Part shown: piece after piece, positions 36,448 through 45,605 of the stretch
Numbering within the stretch: position 1 is the first letter of the stretch
Layout: each line of letters begins with the position of its first letter
Assembly (NCBI RefSeq): GCF_003074055.1
Contig: NZ_CP029043.1
Span: forward strand, 6,254,501-6,318,500
From: Streptomyces nigra
Lineage (GTDB): Bacteria; Actinomycetota; Actinomycetes; Streptomycetales; Streptomycetaceae
DNA length: 64,000 nucleotides
Reading direction: 5' to 3'
Notes under the pieces: generated by a model
The model's input: the letters and a program-made list of their open reading frames with translations, nothing else
Database searches by the model: none
What the model was told of the DNA's origin: nothing
Program-made: the position numbers and the translations under genes

Positions 36448-37767
36448 ATGCGCACAACGCGAGCCGCGGCCGTAGCTGCCGTCACCATGTCTCTCGCCCT
36501 GGCCGCCACGGCCTGCGGAGGCGGTTCGTCGACCGACGGCGGGGGGTCGAACGACTCCCCGAAGACCCTCACCTACTGGGCCTCGAACCAGGGCGCCAGC
36601 ATCGAGGTCGACAAGAAGGTCCTCCAGCCCGAACTCGACAAGTTCGAGAAGGAGACCGGCATCGAGGTGAAGCTGGAGGTCGTGCCCTGGTCCGACCTGC
36701 TCAACCGCATCCTCACCGCCACCACCTCCGGCCAGGGCCCGGACGTGCTGAACATCGGCAACACCTGGTCCGCCTCGCTCCAGGCCACCGGCGCCCTCCT
36801 GCCGTGGGACAAGGCGCAGTTCGACAAGATCGGCGGCAAGGACCGCTTCGTCGACTCCGCGCTCGGCTCCACCGGCGCCGAAGGACAGGACCCGGCCGCC
36901 GTCCCGCTGTACTCGATGGCGTACGCGCTCTACTACAACAAGAAGGCGTTCGCCGACGCGGGCATCTCCGAGCCGCCGGCCACCTGGGACGAACTCGTCG
37001 CCGACGGCAAGAAGCTCACCGGCGACGGCAAGTGGGCCCTCGGAGTCGAGGGCTCCAACCCCTCCGAGAACATCCACCACGCCGTCGTCTTCGCCAAGCA
37101 GCACGGCGCCGACTTCTTCACCGCCGACGGCAAGCCCGACTTCACCTCCGACAAGGCCGTCGCCGGCGTCAAGCAGTTCGTCGACCTGATGGCCAAGGAC
37201 AGGATCGTCGCGCCCGGCAACGCCGAGTACGCGCAGAACCAGTCCGTCAGCGACTTCGCCAAGGGCAAGACGGCGATGCTGCTCTGGCAGTCCGCCTCCG
37301 CCAACCTCAAGTCCCAGGGCATGAGCGAGGACGCCTACGGCATCGCCCCGGTGCCCGTGCAGTCCGGGACGCCGGGCACCGGCACCGGCGTCAACTCCAT
37401 GGTCATGGGCATCAACATGGCCGTCTTCAAGAACACCGACAACATCGACGGCGCCACGAAGTTCGTGAAGTTCATGACGAGCGACGCCGAGCAGAAGCTC
37501 CTCAACCAGGCCTACAGCTCCATACCGCCGGTCAAGGGTGCCCAGGCCGACGCCGCCTTCAACACCCCGGCCAACGCGGTCCTCAAGGACACCCTCGCCA
37601 AGAGCGCCGTCGCCGCCCCGCAGGTCGCCGACGAGTCCCAGTTCGAGACCGCCGTCGGTACGGCCATCAAGGGGCTGTTCGCCGAAGCCGCCGCCGGACG
37701 CAAGGTCACGGAGGAGTCGGTGAAGGCCGCCCTCGAGAAGGCCCAGCAGCAGATGCCGGCGAAGTGA
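36448..37767 (+). CDS. Sugar ABC transporter substrate-binding lipoprotein
   Basis: This 439-residue family-1 extracellular solute-binding protein has a lipobox ending LAATAC, then GGGSSTDGGG. Binding-fold stretches include LTYWASNQGAS, GQGPDVLNIGNTWS, ALYYNKKAFADAG and GKTAMLLWQ. It is the first gene of a four-gene operon and the two permeases follow with overlaps. No ATPase is present; streptomycetes usually share one (MsiK). With GH55 and GH1 beside it, the ligand is probably a beta-1,3-gluco-oligosaccharide (inference). Confidence 0.9.
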   Translation: MRTTRAAAVAAVTMSLALAATACGGGSSTDGGGSNDSPKTLTYWASNQGASIEVDKKVLQPELDKFEKETGIEVKLEVVPWSDLLNRILTATTSGQGPDVLNIGNTWSASLQATGALLPWDKAQFDKIGGKDRFVDSALGSTGAEGQDPAAVPLYSMAYALYYNKKAFADAGISEPPATWDELVADGKKLTGDGKWALGVEGSNPSENIHHAVVFAKQHGADFFTADGKPDFTSDKAVAGVKQFVDLMAKDRIVAPGNAEYAQNQSVSDFAKGKTAMLLWQSASANLKSQGMSEDAYGIAPVPVQSGTPGTGTGVNSMVMGINMAVFKNTDNIDGATKFVKFMTSDAEQKLLNQAYSSIPPVKGAQADAAFNTPANAVLKDTLAKSAVAAPQVADESQFETAVGTAIKGLFAEAAAGRKVTEESVKAALEKAQQQMPAK

Positions 37768-38762
37768 GCACGATGACGACCACGGTCCCCACCGAGGCCG
37801 CGGTGCGTCAGATCTCCCCCGGGACGGCGAGCGGCCCTCGCCGCCGTCCCGGGCGGATCCGCCGCATCGGCCTGCCCTACCTGCTCCTCCTGCCCGCCCT
37901 GCTCCTCGAACTCCTCGTCCATCTCGTGCCGATGGTCATCGGCATGGTGATGAGCTTCAAGGAGCTCACGCAGTTCTACATCCGCGACTGGACCACCGCG
38001 CCCTGGAACGGCCTCGACAACTACAGCGTCTCCGTGGACTTCGACGCCCCGGTCGGCGCGGCGCTGCTCCACTCGTTCCTGGTCACGGTCGCCTTCACGC
38101 TGCTGTCCGTCGCCCTGTGCTGGCTCATCGGCACCGCCGCCGCGATCTTCATGCAGGACACCTTCCGCGGCCGGGGCCTGCTGCGCGCCCTCTTCCTGGT
38201 GCCGTACGCGCTGCCCGTCTACACCGCCGTCATCACCTGGGTCTTCATGTTCCAGCACGACAACGGCCTGGTGAACCACGTCCTGCACGACCAGCTCGGC
38301 CTCACCGACAAGCCGTCGTTCTGGCTCATCGGCGACAACAGCTTCATCGCCCTGCTCACCGTGTCGGTGTGGAAGGGCTGGCCGTTCGCCTTCCTCATCG
38401 TCATGGCCGGCCTGCAGAACATCCCGAAGGAGCTGTACGAGGCCGCGTCCCTCGACGGTGCCGGCCTCTGGCAGCAGATCCGCCGGATCACCCTGCCGTC
38501 GCTGCGCCCCGTCAACCAGGTGCTCGTCCTCGTCCTGTTCCTGTGGACGTTCAACGACTTCAACACGCCGTACGTCCTGTTCGGCAAGACCGCGCCCGAG
38601 GCCGCCGACCTGATCTCCGTGCACATCTACCAGGCGTCCTTCGTCACCTGGAACTTCGGCACCGGTTCGGCGATGTCCGTGCTCCTGCTGCTGTTCCTGC
38701 TCGTGGTGACCGGCGTCTACCTCGTGATCACCTCGCGCGGACGGAGGACCGCCGATGTCTGA
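37764..38762 (+). CDS. Sugar ABC transporter permease 1
   Basis: This MalF-like protein of about 330 residues has six membrane segments and the EAA loop ELYEAASLDGAGLWQQIRRI. The GTG at 37764 overlaps the previous stop; an ATG at 37773 is the alternative. Its C-terminus overlaps the second permease by 8 bases. The N-terminal 30 residues are Arg-rich and cytosolic. Confidence 0.9.
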   Translation: MSTMTTTVPTEAAVRQISPGTASGPRRRPGRIRRIGLPYLLLLPALLLELLVHLVPMVIGMVMSFKELTQFYIRDWTTAPWNGLDNYSVSVDFDAPVGAALLHSFLVTVAFTLLSVALCWLIGTAAAIFMQDTFRGRGLLRALFLVPYALPVYTAVITWVFMFQHDNGLVNHVLHDQLGLTDKPSFWLIGDNSFIALLTVSVWKGWPFAFLIVMAGLQNIPKELYEAASLDGAGLWQQIRRITLPSLRPVNQVLVLVLFLWTFNDFNTPYVLFGKTAPEAADLISVHIYQASFVTWNFGTGSAMSVLLLLFLLVVTGVYLVITSRGRRTADV

Positions 38763-39639
38763 GCCCGCACCCTCCCTCGCCGGGGCGCACAGGTCCCCGA
38801 TGGCACCGCCCCGGTCCTTCCTCTGGTCCCGGCGGATCTTCCTCACCCTGCTGACCGGCTTCGTCCTGGTCCCCGTCTACGTCATGGTCTCCAGCTCGCT
38901 CAAGCCGCTGGCCGACGTGTCGGGCACCTTCCGCTGGCTGCCCAGCGACCTGACCATCCGCCCGTACATCGACATCTGGTCGACGGTCCCGCTCGCGACG
39001 TACTTCGTGAACTCGCTCATCGTGGCGGGCGCGGCGACCGTCTGCTCGGTGGTGATCGCGGTCTTCGCCGCGTACGCCGTCAGCCGGTACGACTTCCGCG
39101 GCAAGCGCGTCTTCACCGTCACCGTGCTGTCCACGCAGATGTTCCCGGGCATCCTCTTCCTGCTCCCGCTCTTCCTCATCTACGTCAACATCGGACAAGC
39201 CACCGGCATTGCCCTGTTCGGCTCCCGCGGCGGTCTGATCCTGACGTATCTGACCTTCTCCCTGCCGTTCTCCATCTGGATGCTGATCGGGTACTTCGAC
39301 TCCGTGCCGCGCGACCTGGACGAGGCCGCCCTGGTGGACGGATGCGGCCCGCTCGGCGCGCTGTTCCGGGTCGTCGTCCCGGCCGCCGTCCCCGGCATCG
39401 TCGCCGTCGCCGTCTACGCCTTCATGACCGCGTGGGGCGAAGTGCTGTTCGCGTCCGTCATGACGAACGACACCACCCGCACCCTCGCCGTCGGCCTCCA
39501 GGGCTACTCCACGCTCAACGACGTGTACTGGAACCAGATCATGGCCGCCTCCCTCGTCGTGAGCGTCCCCGTGGTGGCCGGCTTCCTCCTCCTCCAGCGC
39601 TACCTCGTCGCCGGACTGACCGCGGGCGCCGTCAAGTGA
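38755..39639 (+). CDS. Sugar ABC transporter permease 2
   Basis: This 294-residue MalG-like permease has six membrane segments and the EAA loop DLDEAALVDGCGPLGALFRV. It starts inside the end of the first permease, so the two are coupled. It completes the membrane part of the importer. Confidence 0.9.
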   Translation: MSEPAPSLAGAHRSPMAPPRSFLWSRRIFLTLLTGFVLVPVYVMVSSSLKPLADVSGTFRWLPSDLTIRPYIDIWSTVPLATYFVNSLIVAGAATVCSVVIAVFAAYAVSRYDFRGKRVFTVTVLSTQMFPGILFLLPLFLIYVNIGQATGIALFGSRGGLILTYLTFSLPFSIWMLIGYFDSVPRDLDEAALVDGCGPLGALFRVVVPAAVPGIVAVAVYAFMTAWGEVLFASVMTNDTTRTLAVGLQGYSTLNDVYWNQIMAASLVVSVPVVAGFLLLQRYLVAGLTAGAVK

Positions 39640-39686
39640 CCGAGCAGCTCCGCCCCGAGTGCCACTCCCGCCCCGAAAGGAACTCC

Positions 39687-41051
39687 GTGCCCGACCGTAT
39701 CGACCTCGCCGCACTCCCGAACGACTTCCTCTGGGGCACCGCCACAGCGGCGTACCAGATCGAGGGAGCCGTGGCGGAGGACGGCCGTTCCCCGTCGATC
39801 TGGGACACGTTCTCGCACACCCCCGGAAAGATCGACAACGGCGACACCGGGGACATCGCCTGCGACCACTACCACCGCTGGCGCGAGGACATCGCCCTCA
39901 TGCGCACGCTCGGCACCAACGCCTACCGCCTGTCCGTCGCCTGGCCTCGCGTCCTGCCCGGCGGCGACGGCCCCGTGAACCCCAAGGGATTGGCCTTCTA
40001 CGACGAGTTGGTCGACGCCCTGCTGGAGGCGGGCATCACCCCGTCCGTCACCCTCTACCACTGGGACCTGCCGCAGGCCCTCCAGGACCGGGGCGGCTGG
40101 CCCGAGCGGGCGACGGCCGAGCACTTCGCCGAGTACGCCTCGGTGGTGGCCGCCCGGCTCGGCGACCGCGTACGCCACTTCGCCACCCTCAACGAACCCT
40201 CCTGCTCGGCCTGGATCGGGCACCTGGAGGGCACGATGGCCCCCGGCCTGACCGACCTCACGGCCGCCGTCCGCGCCTCCTACCACCTCCTCCTCGGCCA
40301 CGGCCTCGCCACCCAGGCGATCCGGGCCGCCGCACCCGGCGCCGAGGTCGGCATCGTCAACAACCTCTCCACGGTGTACGCGGCCGGCGACCGCCCCGAG
40401 GACGCGGCCGCCGCCCGCCGCCAGGACGGCCACGTCAACCGCTGGTGGCTCGACCCGATCCACGGCCGCGGCTTCCCGGCCGACATGGTCGAGACCTACG
40501 GCGTCGAACTCCCGCAACGCCCGGGCGACTTGGAGACGATCGCCGCCCCGCTGGACTGGCTCGGCCTGAACTACTACTTCCCGGCGTACGTCGTCGACGA
40601 CCCCGAGGGCCCGGCCCCGTACGCCCGCTCGGTCCGCCGCCCCGACGTACCGCGCACCGGCATGGACTGGGAGATCGACGCGAGCGGCATCGAGACCCTG
40701 CTGCTGCGCCTGACCGAGGAGTACGGCGCCCGCAAGATCTACGTCACCGAAAACGGCTCCGCCTTCCCGGACGTCGTCCGCCCCGACGGCACGGTCGACG
40801 ACCCGGAACGCCAGGACTACCTGGTCAGCCATCTCGCGGCCTGCGCCTCGGCCGCCCGCAAGGGCGCCCCCCTCGCCGGCTACTTCGCGTGGTCGCTCCT
40901 CGACAACTTCGAATGGGCGTACGGCTATGCGAAGCGCTTCGGCCTGATCCACGTGGACTACGACACCCAGGTACGGACGATCAAGGGCACGGGCCATCTG
41001 TACGCGGACATCGTGCGGGCGCATGGGGGGAGGGTGCGGCGGGCGGCGTGA
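39687..41051 (+). CDS. GH1 beta-glucosidase
   Basis: This 454-residue glycoside hydrolase family 1 enzyme starts FLWGTATAAYQIEGAVAEDG. The acid/base Glu is in ATLNEPSCSAW and the nucleophile Glu in IYVTENGSAFPD. The glucone-binding SLLDNFEWAYGY is intact. GTG 39687 has GAAAGGAA upstream; a GTG at 39636 overlapping the permease stop is less likely because it adds non-family residues. It is cytosolic and would split imported laminaribiose-type oligosaccharides to glucose. Confidence 0.92.
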   Translation: MPDRIDLAALPNDFLWGTATAAYQIEGAVAEDGRSPSIWDTFSHTPGKIDNGDTGDIACDHYHRWREDIALMRTLGTNAYRLSVAWPRVLPGGDGPVNPKGLAFYDELVDALLEAGITPSVTLYHWDLPQALQDRGGWPERATAEHFAEYASVVAARLGDRVRHFATLNEPSCSAWIGHLEGTMAPGLTDLTAAVRASYHLLLGHGLATQAIRAAAPGAEVGIVNNLSTVYAAGDRPEDAAAARRQDGHVNRWWLDPIHGRGFPADMVETYGVELPQRPGDLETIAAPLDWLGLNYYFPAYVVDDPEGPAPYARSVRRPDVPRTGMDWEIDASGIETLLLRLTEEYGARKIYVTENGSAFPDVVRPDGTVDDPERQDYLVSHLAACASAARKGAPLAGYFAWSLLDNFEWAYGYAKRFGLIHVDYDTQVRTIKGTGHLYADIVRAHGGRVRRAA

Positions 41052-41142
41052 CCTCTCGAGTGCGGGGGGGGGCGGAGCTTGCTGCGCGCTGGACAGCAGT
41101 CCAGCACCGGGCATCGTCGCCAGCTAGAAGCGATCAACCGTG

Positions 41143-41171
41143 AGTGGGACCGGGCAGGACCCGGTCCCACT
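41143..41171 (+). terminator. Terminator of the beta-glucan operon
   Basis: Perfect 12-base arms (41143-41154 and 41160-41171) around CAGGA. A smaller hairpin sits at 41088-41105. Confidence 0.85.
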
Positions 41172-41234
41172 TCGGTGCGCCGGCGCCGGTTGCTTCCGCC
41201 CCAGGTCACCATTACGGCCCCGCGTGGCGGGAGG

Positions 41235-41345
41235 TAACCTCGGACACATCGTCAACGCGGCCCGACGGGCTTCCGCCCCACTTCGGTGGGGTCTCGAAGG
41301 ACATGCCCCCACCCGCACGAGTCACTTCGTGCTGCCTGGGGGAAG
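41235..41345 (+). promoter_or_regulatory. Structured leader, copy 1, before nuclease-helicase gene 1
   Basis: A possible -10 element TAACCT (41235-41240) precedes three hairpins: GCCC/GGGC (41260-41270); CCCCAC/GTGGGG with a TTCG tetraloop (41276-41291); and a bulged stem with outer arms CCCCCA (41306-41311) / TGGGGG (41337-41342) and inner arms GCACGA (41315-41320) / TCGTGC (41327-41332). The outer 3' arm overlaps the ribosome site GGGGAAG (41339-41345) of the TTG start at 41349. Copy 2 at 43338-43421 is almost identical in the first and last hairpins. Translational control is inferred. Confidence 0.75.
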
Positions 41346-41348
41346 TTC

Positions 41349-43259
41349 TTGCTGTTCCGCGCGTCCGCGAAAACGGTCGCCGTCATGGCGCTCGACGGTT
41401 CGCTGTTCCTGCACCTCATCGACCAGTTCGTCCATATGCACGGCTACCGGCCCGGCACCTCGGAGGTGCGCTCCTGGGAGCGCAGTCTTCCCGTACTGAC
41501 CGCCGCGCTGAACGACGCAGGCCTGGGCGACGTCGAGATGATGATGGAGTACGCGCTCCCGCTGAACAGCAAGCGCGCCGACGTCGTCCTCGCGGGCGTG
41601 CACCCCTCCACCGGGGAACCGTCGTACGTCGTGGTGGAACTGAAGCAGTGGAGCGAGGCCCTGCCCGACGAGGACGATCCCACGCTGTGCCACGTCGAGC
41701 GCTACGCCCACTCCGTCCTGAACCCCATCGAGCAGGTGCGTCGCTACTGCGACTACCTGGTGAACTTCAACGGGGCGGTGGCCGAGCACGGACACCGGGT
41801 GAGCGGCGTGGCGTTTCTGCACAACGCCACGGAGTTCGGTGTCGCCGGCCTGCGGGAGATCGAGCGTGACGGCCGCGGACTGCTGTTCACGGGGCAACGC
41901 CGCGGCGAATTCCTCGACCATCTCCGTTCGAAACTGAGCGACAGGCATCCCGGCGCCCGGGCGGCGGACGAACTGCTCTCGGGTGCCACGGTGCCGTCGA
42001 AGCAGCTCATGTCCGTGGCCGCCGAGGAAGTACGTGAACGCCAGCAGTTCGTCCTCCTCGACGAGCAGCAGGTCGCCTACCGGATGGTGCTCAACGCGGT
42101 GGAGAGGGCCAAGCGTGCCGACCGCAAGGAGATCGTCGTCGTGACCGGCGGCCCCGGCACCGGCAAGAGCGTGATCGCTCTCCAACTGCTCGGCGAGTTG
42201 TACCGGCGGGGGATGCCGGCCCTGCACGCCACCGGCTCCCAGTCGTTCACCAAGACGATGAGGAAGATCGCGGGCTCACGCAAGCGAGAGGTGCAGGACC
42301 TCTTCAAGTACTTCAACAGCTTCATGACCACTGAGAAGAACAGCCTCGACGTCTTGATCTGCGACGAGGCCCACCGCATCCGGGAGACCTCGGCGAACCG
42401 CTACACGCGTGCCGAGCACCGCACCGGCAAGGCCCAGATCGACGAACTCATCGACGTCGCCCACGTGCCCGTCTTCCTCCTCGATGAGCATCAGGTGGTG
42501 CGGCCCGGCGAGATGGGCACCGTGGCCGACATCAAGGCGGCAGCGGCCAAACGGGACATCCCCTGCCACGTCGTCCCGCTGGAGAGCCAGTTCCGCTGCG
42601 GTGGCAGCGATGCCTACTTGCGCTGGGTCGTCCGGCTCCTCGGACTCGAACCCGGCGGTCCGGTCGTCTGGGAGCCCGACGACCGCATGCAGCTGCTGGT
42701 CGCCGACAGTCCGCAGGAGATGGAGGCGCTCCTCGAGGCTCGCAGGACACAGGGCTATGGAGCCCGTTTGTCCGCCGGCTACTGCTGGCGCTGGTCCCCG
42801 GAGCCCAAGCCGGGCAACCCGCTCCCGCTCGACGTCGTCATCGGCGACTGGGCGCGCCCCTGGAACCTGCGCGGCGACCGCTCGGTCTCGGGTGCGCCCC
42901 CGGCCGCGCTGTGGGCCACCGACCCCGCCGGTTTCGGTCAGGTTGGCTGCGTTTACACCGCCCAAGGCTTCGAGTACGACTGGTCCGGCGTCATCATCGG
43001 CCCGGACCTCGTCTGGCGGCGCGACCGGTGGGTCACGGACCGCACGGCATCCAAGGATCCGATCTTCAAGAAGTCCACGCCTGACGCAGATGTGGACCGT
43101 CTCATCCGCAACACGTACAAAGTGCTGCTGACGCGGGGCATGGTCGGGACGATCGTGTACTCGACCGACCCCGAGACGCGGGAGAAATTGCGGGACCTGG
43201 TCTCCGACCAGACGCAGACACGGCCTGCCGCGGCCCAGGAGCCTGTTCGGCCGCGATGA
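41349..43259 (+). CDS. PD-(D/E)XK nuclease-like / DUF2075 helicase fusion, paralogue 1
   Basis: This 636-residue protein has an N-terminal domain whose core KRADVVLAG ... YVVVELKQW supplies Asp78, Glu97 and Lys99, a PD-(D/E)XK nuclease signature. A DUF2075 (Schlafen group 3-like) helicase domain follows: Walker A TGGPGTGKS at 266-274, Walker B LICDEAHR at 336-343 (Asp339, Glu340), LESQFRCGGSDAY, VYTAQGFEYDW and KVLLTRGMVGTIVYS. TTG 41349 is chosen because it aligns without gaps with the start of paralogue 2 and follows GGGGAAG. Such fusions suggest nucleic-acid processing or defence; no function is established. Confidence 0.82.
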   Translation: MLFRASAKTVAVMALDGSLFLHLIDQFVHMHGYRPGTSEVRSWERSLPVLTAALNDAGLGDVEMMMEYALPLNSKRADVVLAGVHPSTGEPSYVVVELKQWSEALPDEDDPTLCHVERYAHSVLNPIEQVRRYCDYLVNFNGAVAEHGHRVSGVAFLHNATEFGVAGLREIERDGRGLLFTGQRRGEFLDHLRSKLSDRHPGARAADELLSGATVPSKQLMSVAAEEVRERQQFVLLDEQQVAYRMVLNAVERAKRADRKEIVVVTGGPGTGKSVIALQLLGELYRRGMPALHATGSQSFTKTMRKIAGSRKREVQDLFKYFNSFMTTEKNSLDVLICDEAHRIRETSANRYTRAEHRTGKAQIDELIDVAHVPVFLLDEHQVVRPGEMGTVADIKAAAAKRDIPCHVVPLESQFRCGGSDAYLRWVVRLLGLEPGGPVVWEPDDRMQLLVADSPQEMEALLEARRTQGYGARLSAGYCWRWSPEPKPGNPLPLDVVIGDWARPWNLRGDRSVSGAPPAALWATDPAGFGQVGCVYTAQGFEYDWSGVIIGPDLVWRRDRWVTDRTASKDPIFKKSTPDADVDRLIRNTYKVLLTRGMVGTIVYSTDPETREKLRDLVSDQTQTRPAAAQEPVRPR

Positions 43260-43337
43260 GAGTGCGGTATCGAGCCATGATCCCCGTGCTTCCGGCCGTC
43301 CGACGCGTCCAGTGGGGCAGGTGGGGAGTCGCCTCCC

Positions 43338-43421
43338 TAGGATCCGATACGTCATTGCGGCCCGACGGGCTTCCCTAAGCGGACATGCCCCCATCCGCAC
43401 GAGTCACTCGTGCCCTGGGGG
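43338..43421 (+). promoter_or_regulatory. Structured leader, copy 2, before nuclease-helicase gene 2
   Basis: A possible -10 element TAGGAT (43338-43343) precedes the same GCCC/GGGC hairpin (43360-43370) and the same bulged stem: CCCCCA (43388-43393) / TGGGGG (43416-43421) outside, GCACGAG (43397-43403) / CTCGTGC (43407-43413) inside, loop TCA. The TTCG hairpin of copy 1 is replaced by CTAAG. Changes between copies keep the stems paired. The G-run is the likely ribosome site of GTG 43431. Confidence 0.75.
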
Positions 43422-43430
43422 TTCCACCTC

Positions 43431-45551
43431 GTGTCCATGCTCCTGCTGCGATTGGCGGCGCGGGATCTGCTCGCTGTGAACGCACGGCGCCGCCTGGTGC
43501 CCCACCTCGCGGCCCGCTGGGTGCACTTCCAACGAGGTGAGTCCTCCGATGGCGAGCGCTCGGCCTGGGCGCGCAGTCTCGTCTCATTGGCGGAAGACCT
43601 GGTCGCAGCCGGTCGCGGCAACGTCGAGATGATCGTCGAGTGTTCGCCCACCGTGGCCGCGACCGAGGGGGTAGCGAGGAAGCACGGTCAGATCGATGTG
43701 GTCCTCGTGGGCAGGCACCCCATGGAAGGGACTCTCTCCGTGCAACTCGTCGAGCTGAAGCAGTGGTCGTCCGTGACGAGGGTGGAGGCCGCGACGGCTG
43801 ATCTCGTCTACGTGCCGGGGGAAGAGAAGCCCTTCCTTCATCCTGCCCTTCAGCTCGGTGAGTACCACGCGCTGTTCACCGGTCCTACCGGTCCGCTCTA
43901 CGGATTACAGTTCGAATGCGGTGGATTCGCCTACCTGCACAACGCGACGGACGAGTCCGTCCGGCCGCTGCTCAGCGTCGATGCACCCACAGGGCCGTAC
44001 GCCCGCATGTACACGAGTGACACCCGGGCCAGCCTTCTCAAGGATCTGCGGTGCCACTTCACCGATGAGGACGACTACTCGGCCGCCGAGTACATCCTGC
44101 ACCGGATGAACCTCCGCAACACACCGCTTCTCGACGCCATGGTCAAGTCGAGCGGTGAGGACACGGTCTTCACCCTGAGAGGACGGCAGAAGAAGGTCGC
44201 CGACGACGTCCTCGAGGCTTCCGAACTGATCCTCGACGCCCCAGACCGGGAGGCGCTCGTCCCCCGTCCGCAGCGTGCCGTCTTCCTGGTCACCGGTGGA
44301 GCCGGCACTGGCAAGAGCGCCATCGGTCTGCAACTGCGAGCCGATCTGGAAGCCGCCGGCCGAACGGTGAAGTACGCGAGCGGATCGCGGGCCTTCAATG
44401 CCGCGATCAAGGAGAACGTCGGATACACCGAAACCGAGTTCCGGGAGCGCTTCGCATACTTCAGCAACTTCGTGACCCCACCGGAGCCACCGCTGGACGT
44501 GCTGATCTGCGACGAGGCGCACCGGCTGCGGGACAGGACCACGCACTGGCGGCTGCCCGCGGAGAAGCGGGGTACCAAGCCGCAGGTGGACGAGCTCATC
44601 GAGGCGTCCCGCCTGACCGTGTTCTTCCTCGACGGAGCTCAGACTGTGCGTCCCTACGAGGTGGGCACGGCAGAACTCATCGAGGACGCCGCGCGACGGC
44701 ATGGGGCCGTCTTCCGCCACTACCGTCTGGTGGAGCAGTACAGGTGCGGGGGCAGTGACGCCTACATCCGCTGGGTCCGTGCACTGCTCGGTGTCTCACC
44801 GCAGGAGCCGCAGGCTTGGGTCCCGGACGGACTCATGCACATCGAGGTCGTCGATACGCCGGACGAGATGGAGTACATCGTCCGCACCGAGTTCGAGGCT
44901 GGTGCCACCGCCAGGATGGTGGCGGGATACTGCTGGCCATGGAACAAGCCGGACAAGGACAAAAACCTTGAGAACGACGTCCGTATCGGCGACTGGCACC
45001 GCCCGTGGAACGCTTCGAGCGAGTCCTTCTGTGCGAACGGCGAGCCTCCGTCGCGGCTCTGGCCCGTGCATGACGCGGGCATCGGACAGATCGGCTGCGT
45101 CTACACCGCGCAGGGTCTCGAGTGGGACTGGTGCGGGGTGATCATGGGCGATGACATGGTGTGGCGCACCGACCGCTGGGTGTTCCAGCGAGGGAAGCAG
45201 CGCAAGGACCCGCATGCCGGGGTGATGCGGGTGGCGAGACCGGGATCGTTCGACCCCAAGGTGCGCACGAGCACCCTTGAGGACGATGCCTTCGCTCGCT
45301 GCGTTCGCCACGCTTACCACGTCCTCCTGACCAGGGCGAGCCGGGCGACCGTGCTCTACTCCACCGACGAGGAGACTCGGCACCACCTCAGGGAACTGGT
45401 CGGGGAGACAGATGTGCAGGGGCTCCGGCCGTCCCAGGAATCCATCCCGCCCGAACTGAGGATCGCCCGGCATGTCGGGGGTGCGCGGGGCCGCAGGGCG
45501 CGGCGGGCGCGGAACAAAGCGAGGCGGAAGAACGAGATGATGTTGTTCTGA
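43431..45551 (+). CDS. PD-(D/E)XK nuclease-like / DUF2075 helicase fusion, paralogue 2
   Basis: This 706-residue protein has the same architecture as its upstream neighbour. Nuclease residues are Asp89 (GQIDVVLVG), Glu108 and Lys110 (QLVELKQW). Walker A is TGGAGTGKS (288-296) and Walker B is LICDEAHRLRD (Asp361, Glu362), with QYRCGGSDAYIRWV, YTAQGLEWDWCGVI and HVLLTRASRATVLYS later. It is longer through a middle insert and a basic C-terminal tail (RGRRARRARNKARRK) that may bind nucleic acid. Start is GTG 43431 or ATG 43437. The first 50 residues align gap-free with paralogue 1 although identity is modest, so the duplication is old. Confidence 0.82.
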   Translation: MSMLLLRLAARDLLAVNARRRLVPHLAARWVHFQRGESSDGERSAWARSLVSLAEDLVAAGRGNVEMIVECSPTVAATEGVARKHGQIDVVLVGRHPMEGTLSVQLVELKQWSSVTRVEAATADLVYVPGEEKPFLHPALQLGEYHALFTGPTGPLYGLQFECGGFAYLHNATDESVRPLLSVDAPTGPYARMYTSDTRASLLKDLRCHFTDEDDYSAAEYILHRMNLRNTPLLDAMVKSSGEDTVFTLRGRQKKVADDVLEASELILDAPDREALVPRPQRAVFLVTGGAGTGKSAIGLQLRADLEAAGRTVKYASGSRAFNAAIKENVGYTETEFRERFAYFSNFVTPPEPPLDVLICDEAHRLRDRTTHWRLPAEKRGTKPQVDELIEASRLTVFFLDGAQTVRPYEVGTAELIEDAARRHGAVFRHYRLVEQYRCGGSDAYIRWVRALLGVSPQEPQAWVPDGLMHIEVVDTPDEMEYIVRTEFEAGATARMVAGYCWPWNKPDKDKNLENDVRIGDWHRPWNASSESFCANGEPPSRLWPVHDAGIGQIGCVYTAQGLEWDWCGVIMGDDMVWRTDRWVFQRGKQRKDPHAGVMRVARPGSFDPKVRTSTLEDDAFARCVRHAYHVLLTRASRATVLYSTDEETRHHLRELVGETDVQGLRPSQESIPPELRIARHVGGARGRRARRARNKARRKNEMMLF

Positions 45552-45571
45552 GGCTTCAGTTCGCAGTGGAG

Positions 45572-45597
45572 TGGTGGGCCCCCGGGAGCCCACCACC
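45572..45597. terminator. Bidirectional terminator
   Basis: Perfect 9-base arms (45572-45580 and 45589-45597) lie between the convergent helicase gene and the small membrane protein gene. Confidence 0.75.
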
Positions 45598-45605
45598 GGC
45601 CTGCT

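Noticed and set aside
36448..39639. Importer considered incomplete because no ATPase gene is present
   Set aside because: Streptomyces sugar importers of this type normally share a distant ATPase, so nothing is missing.
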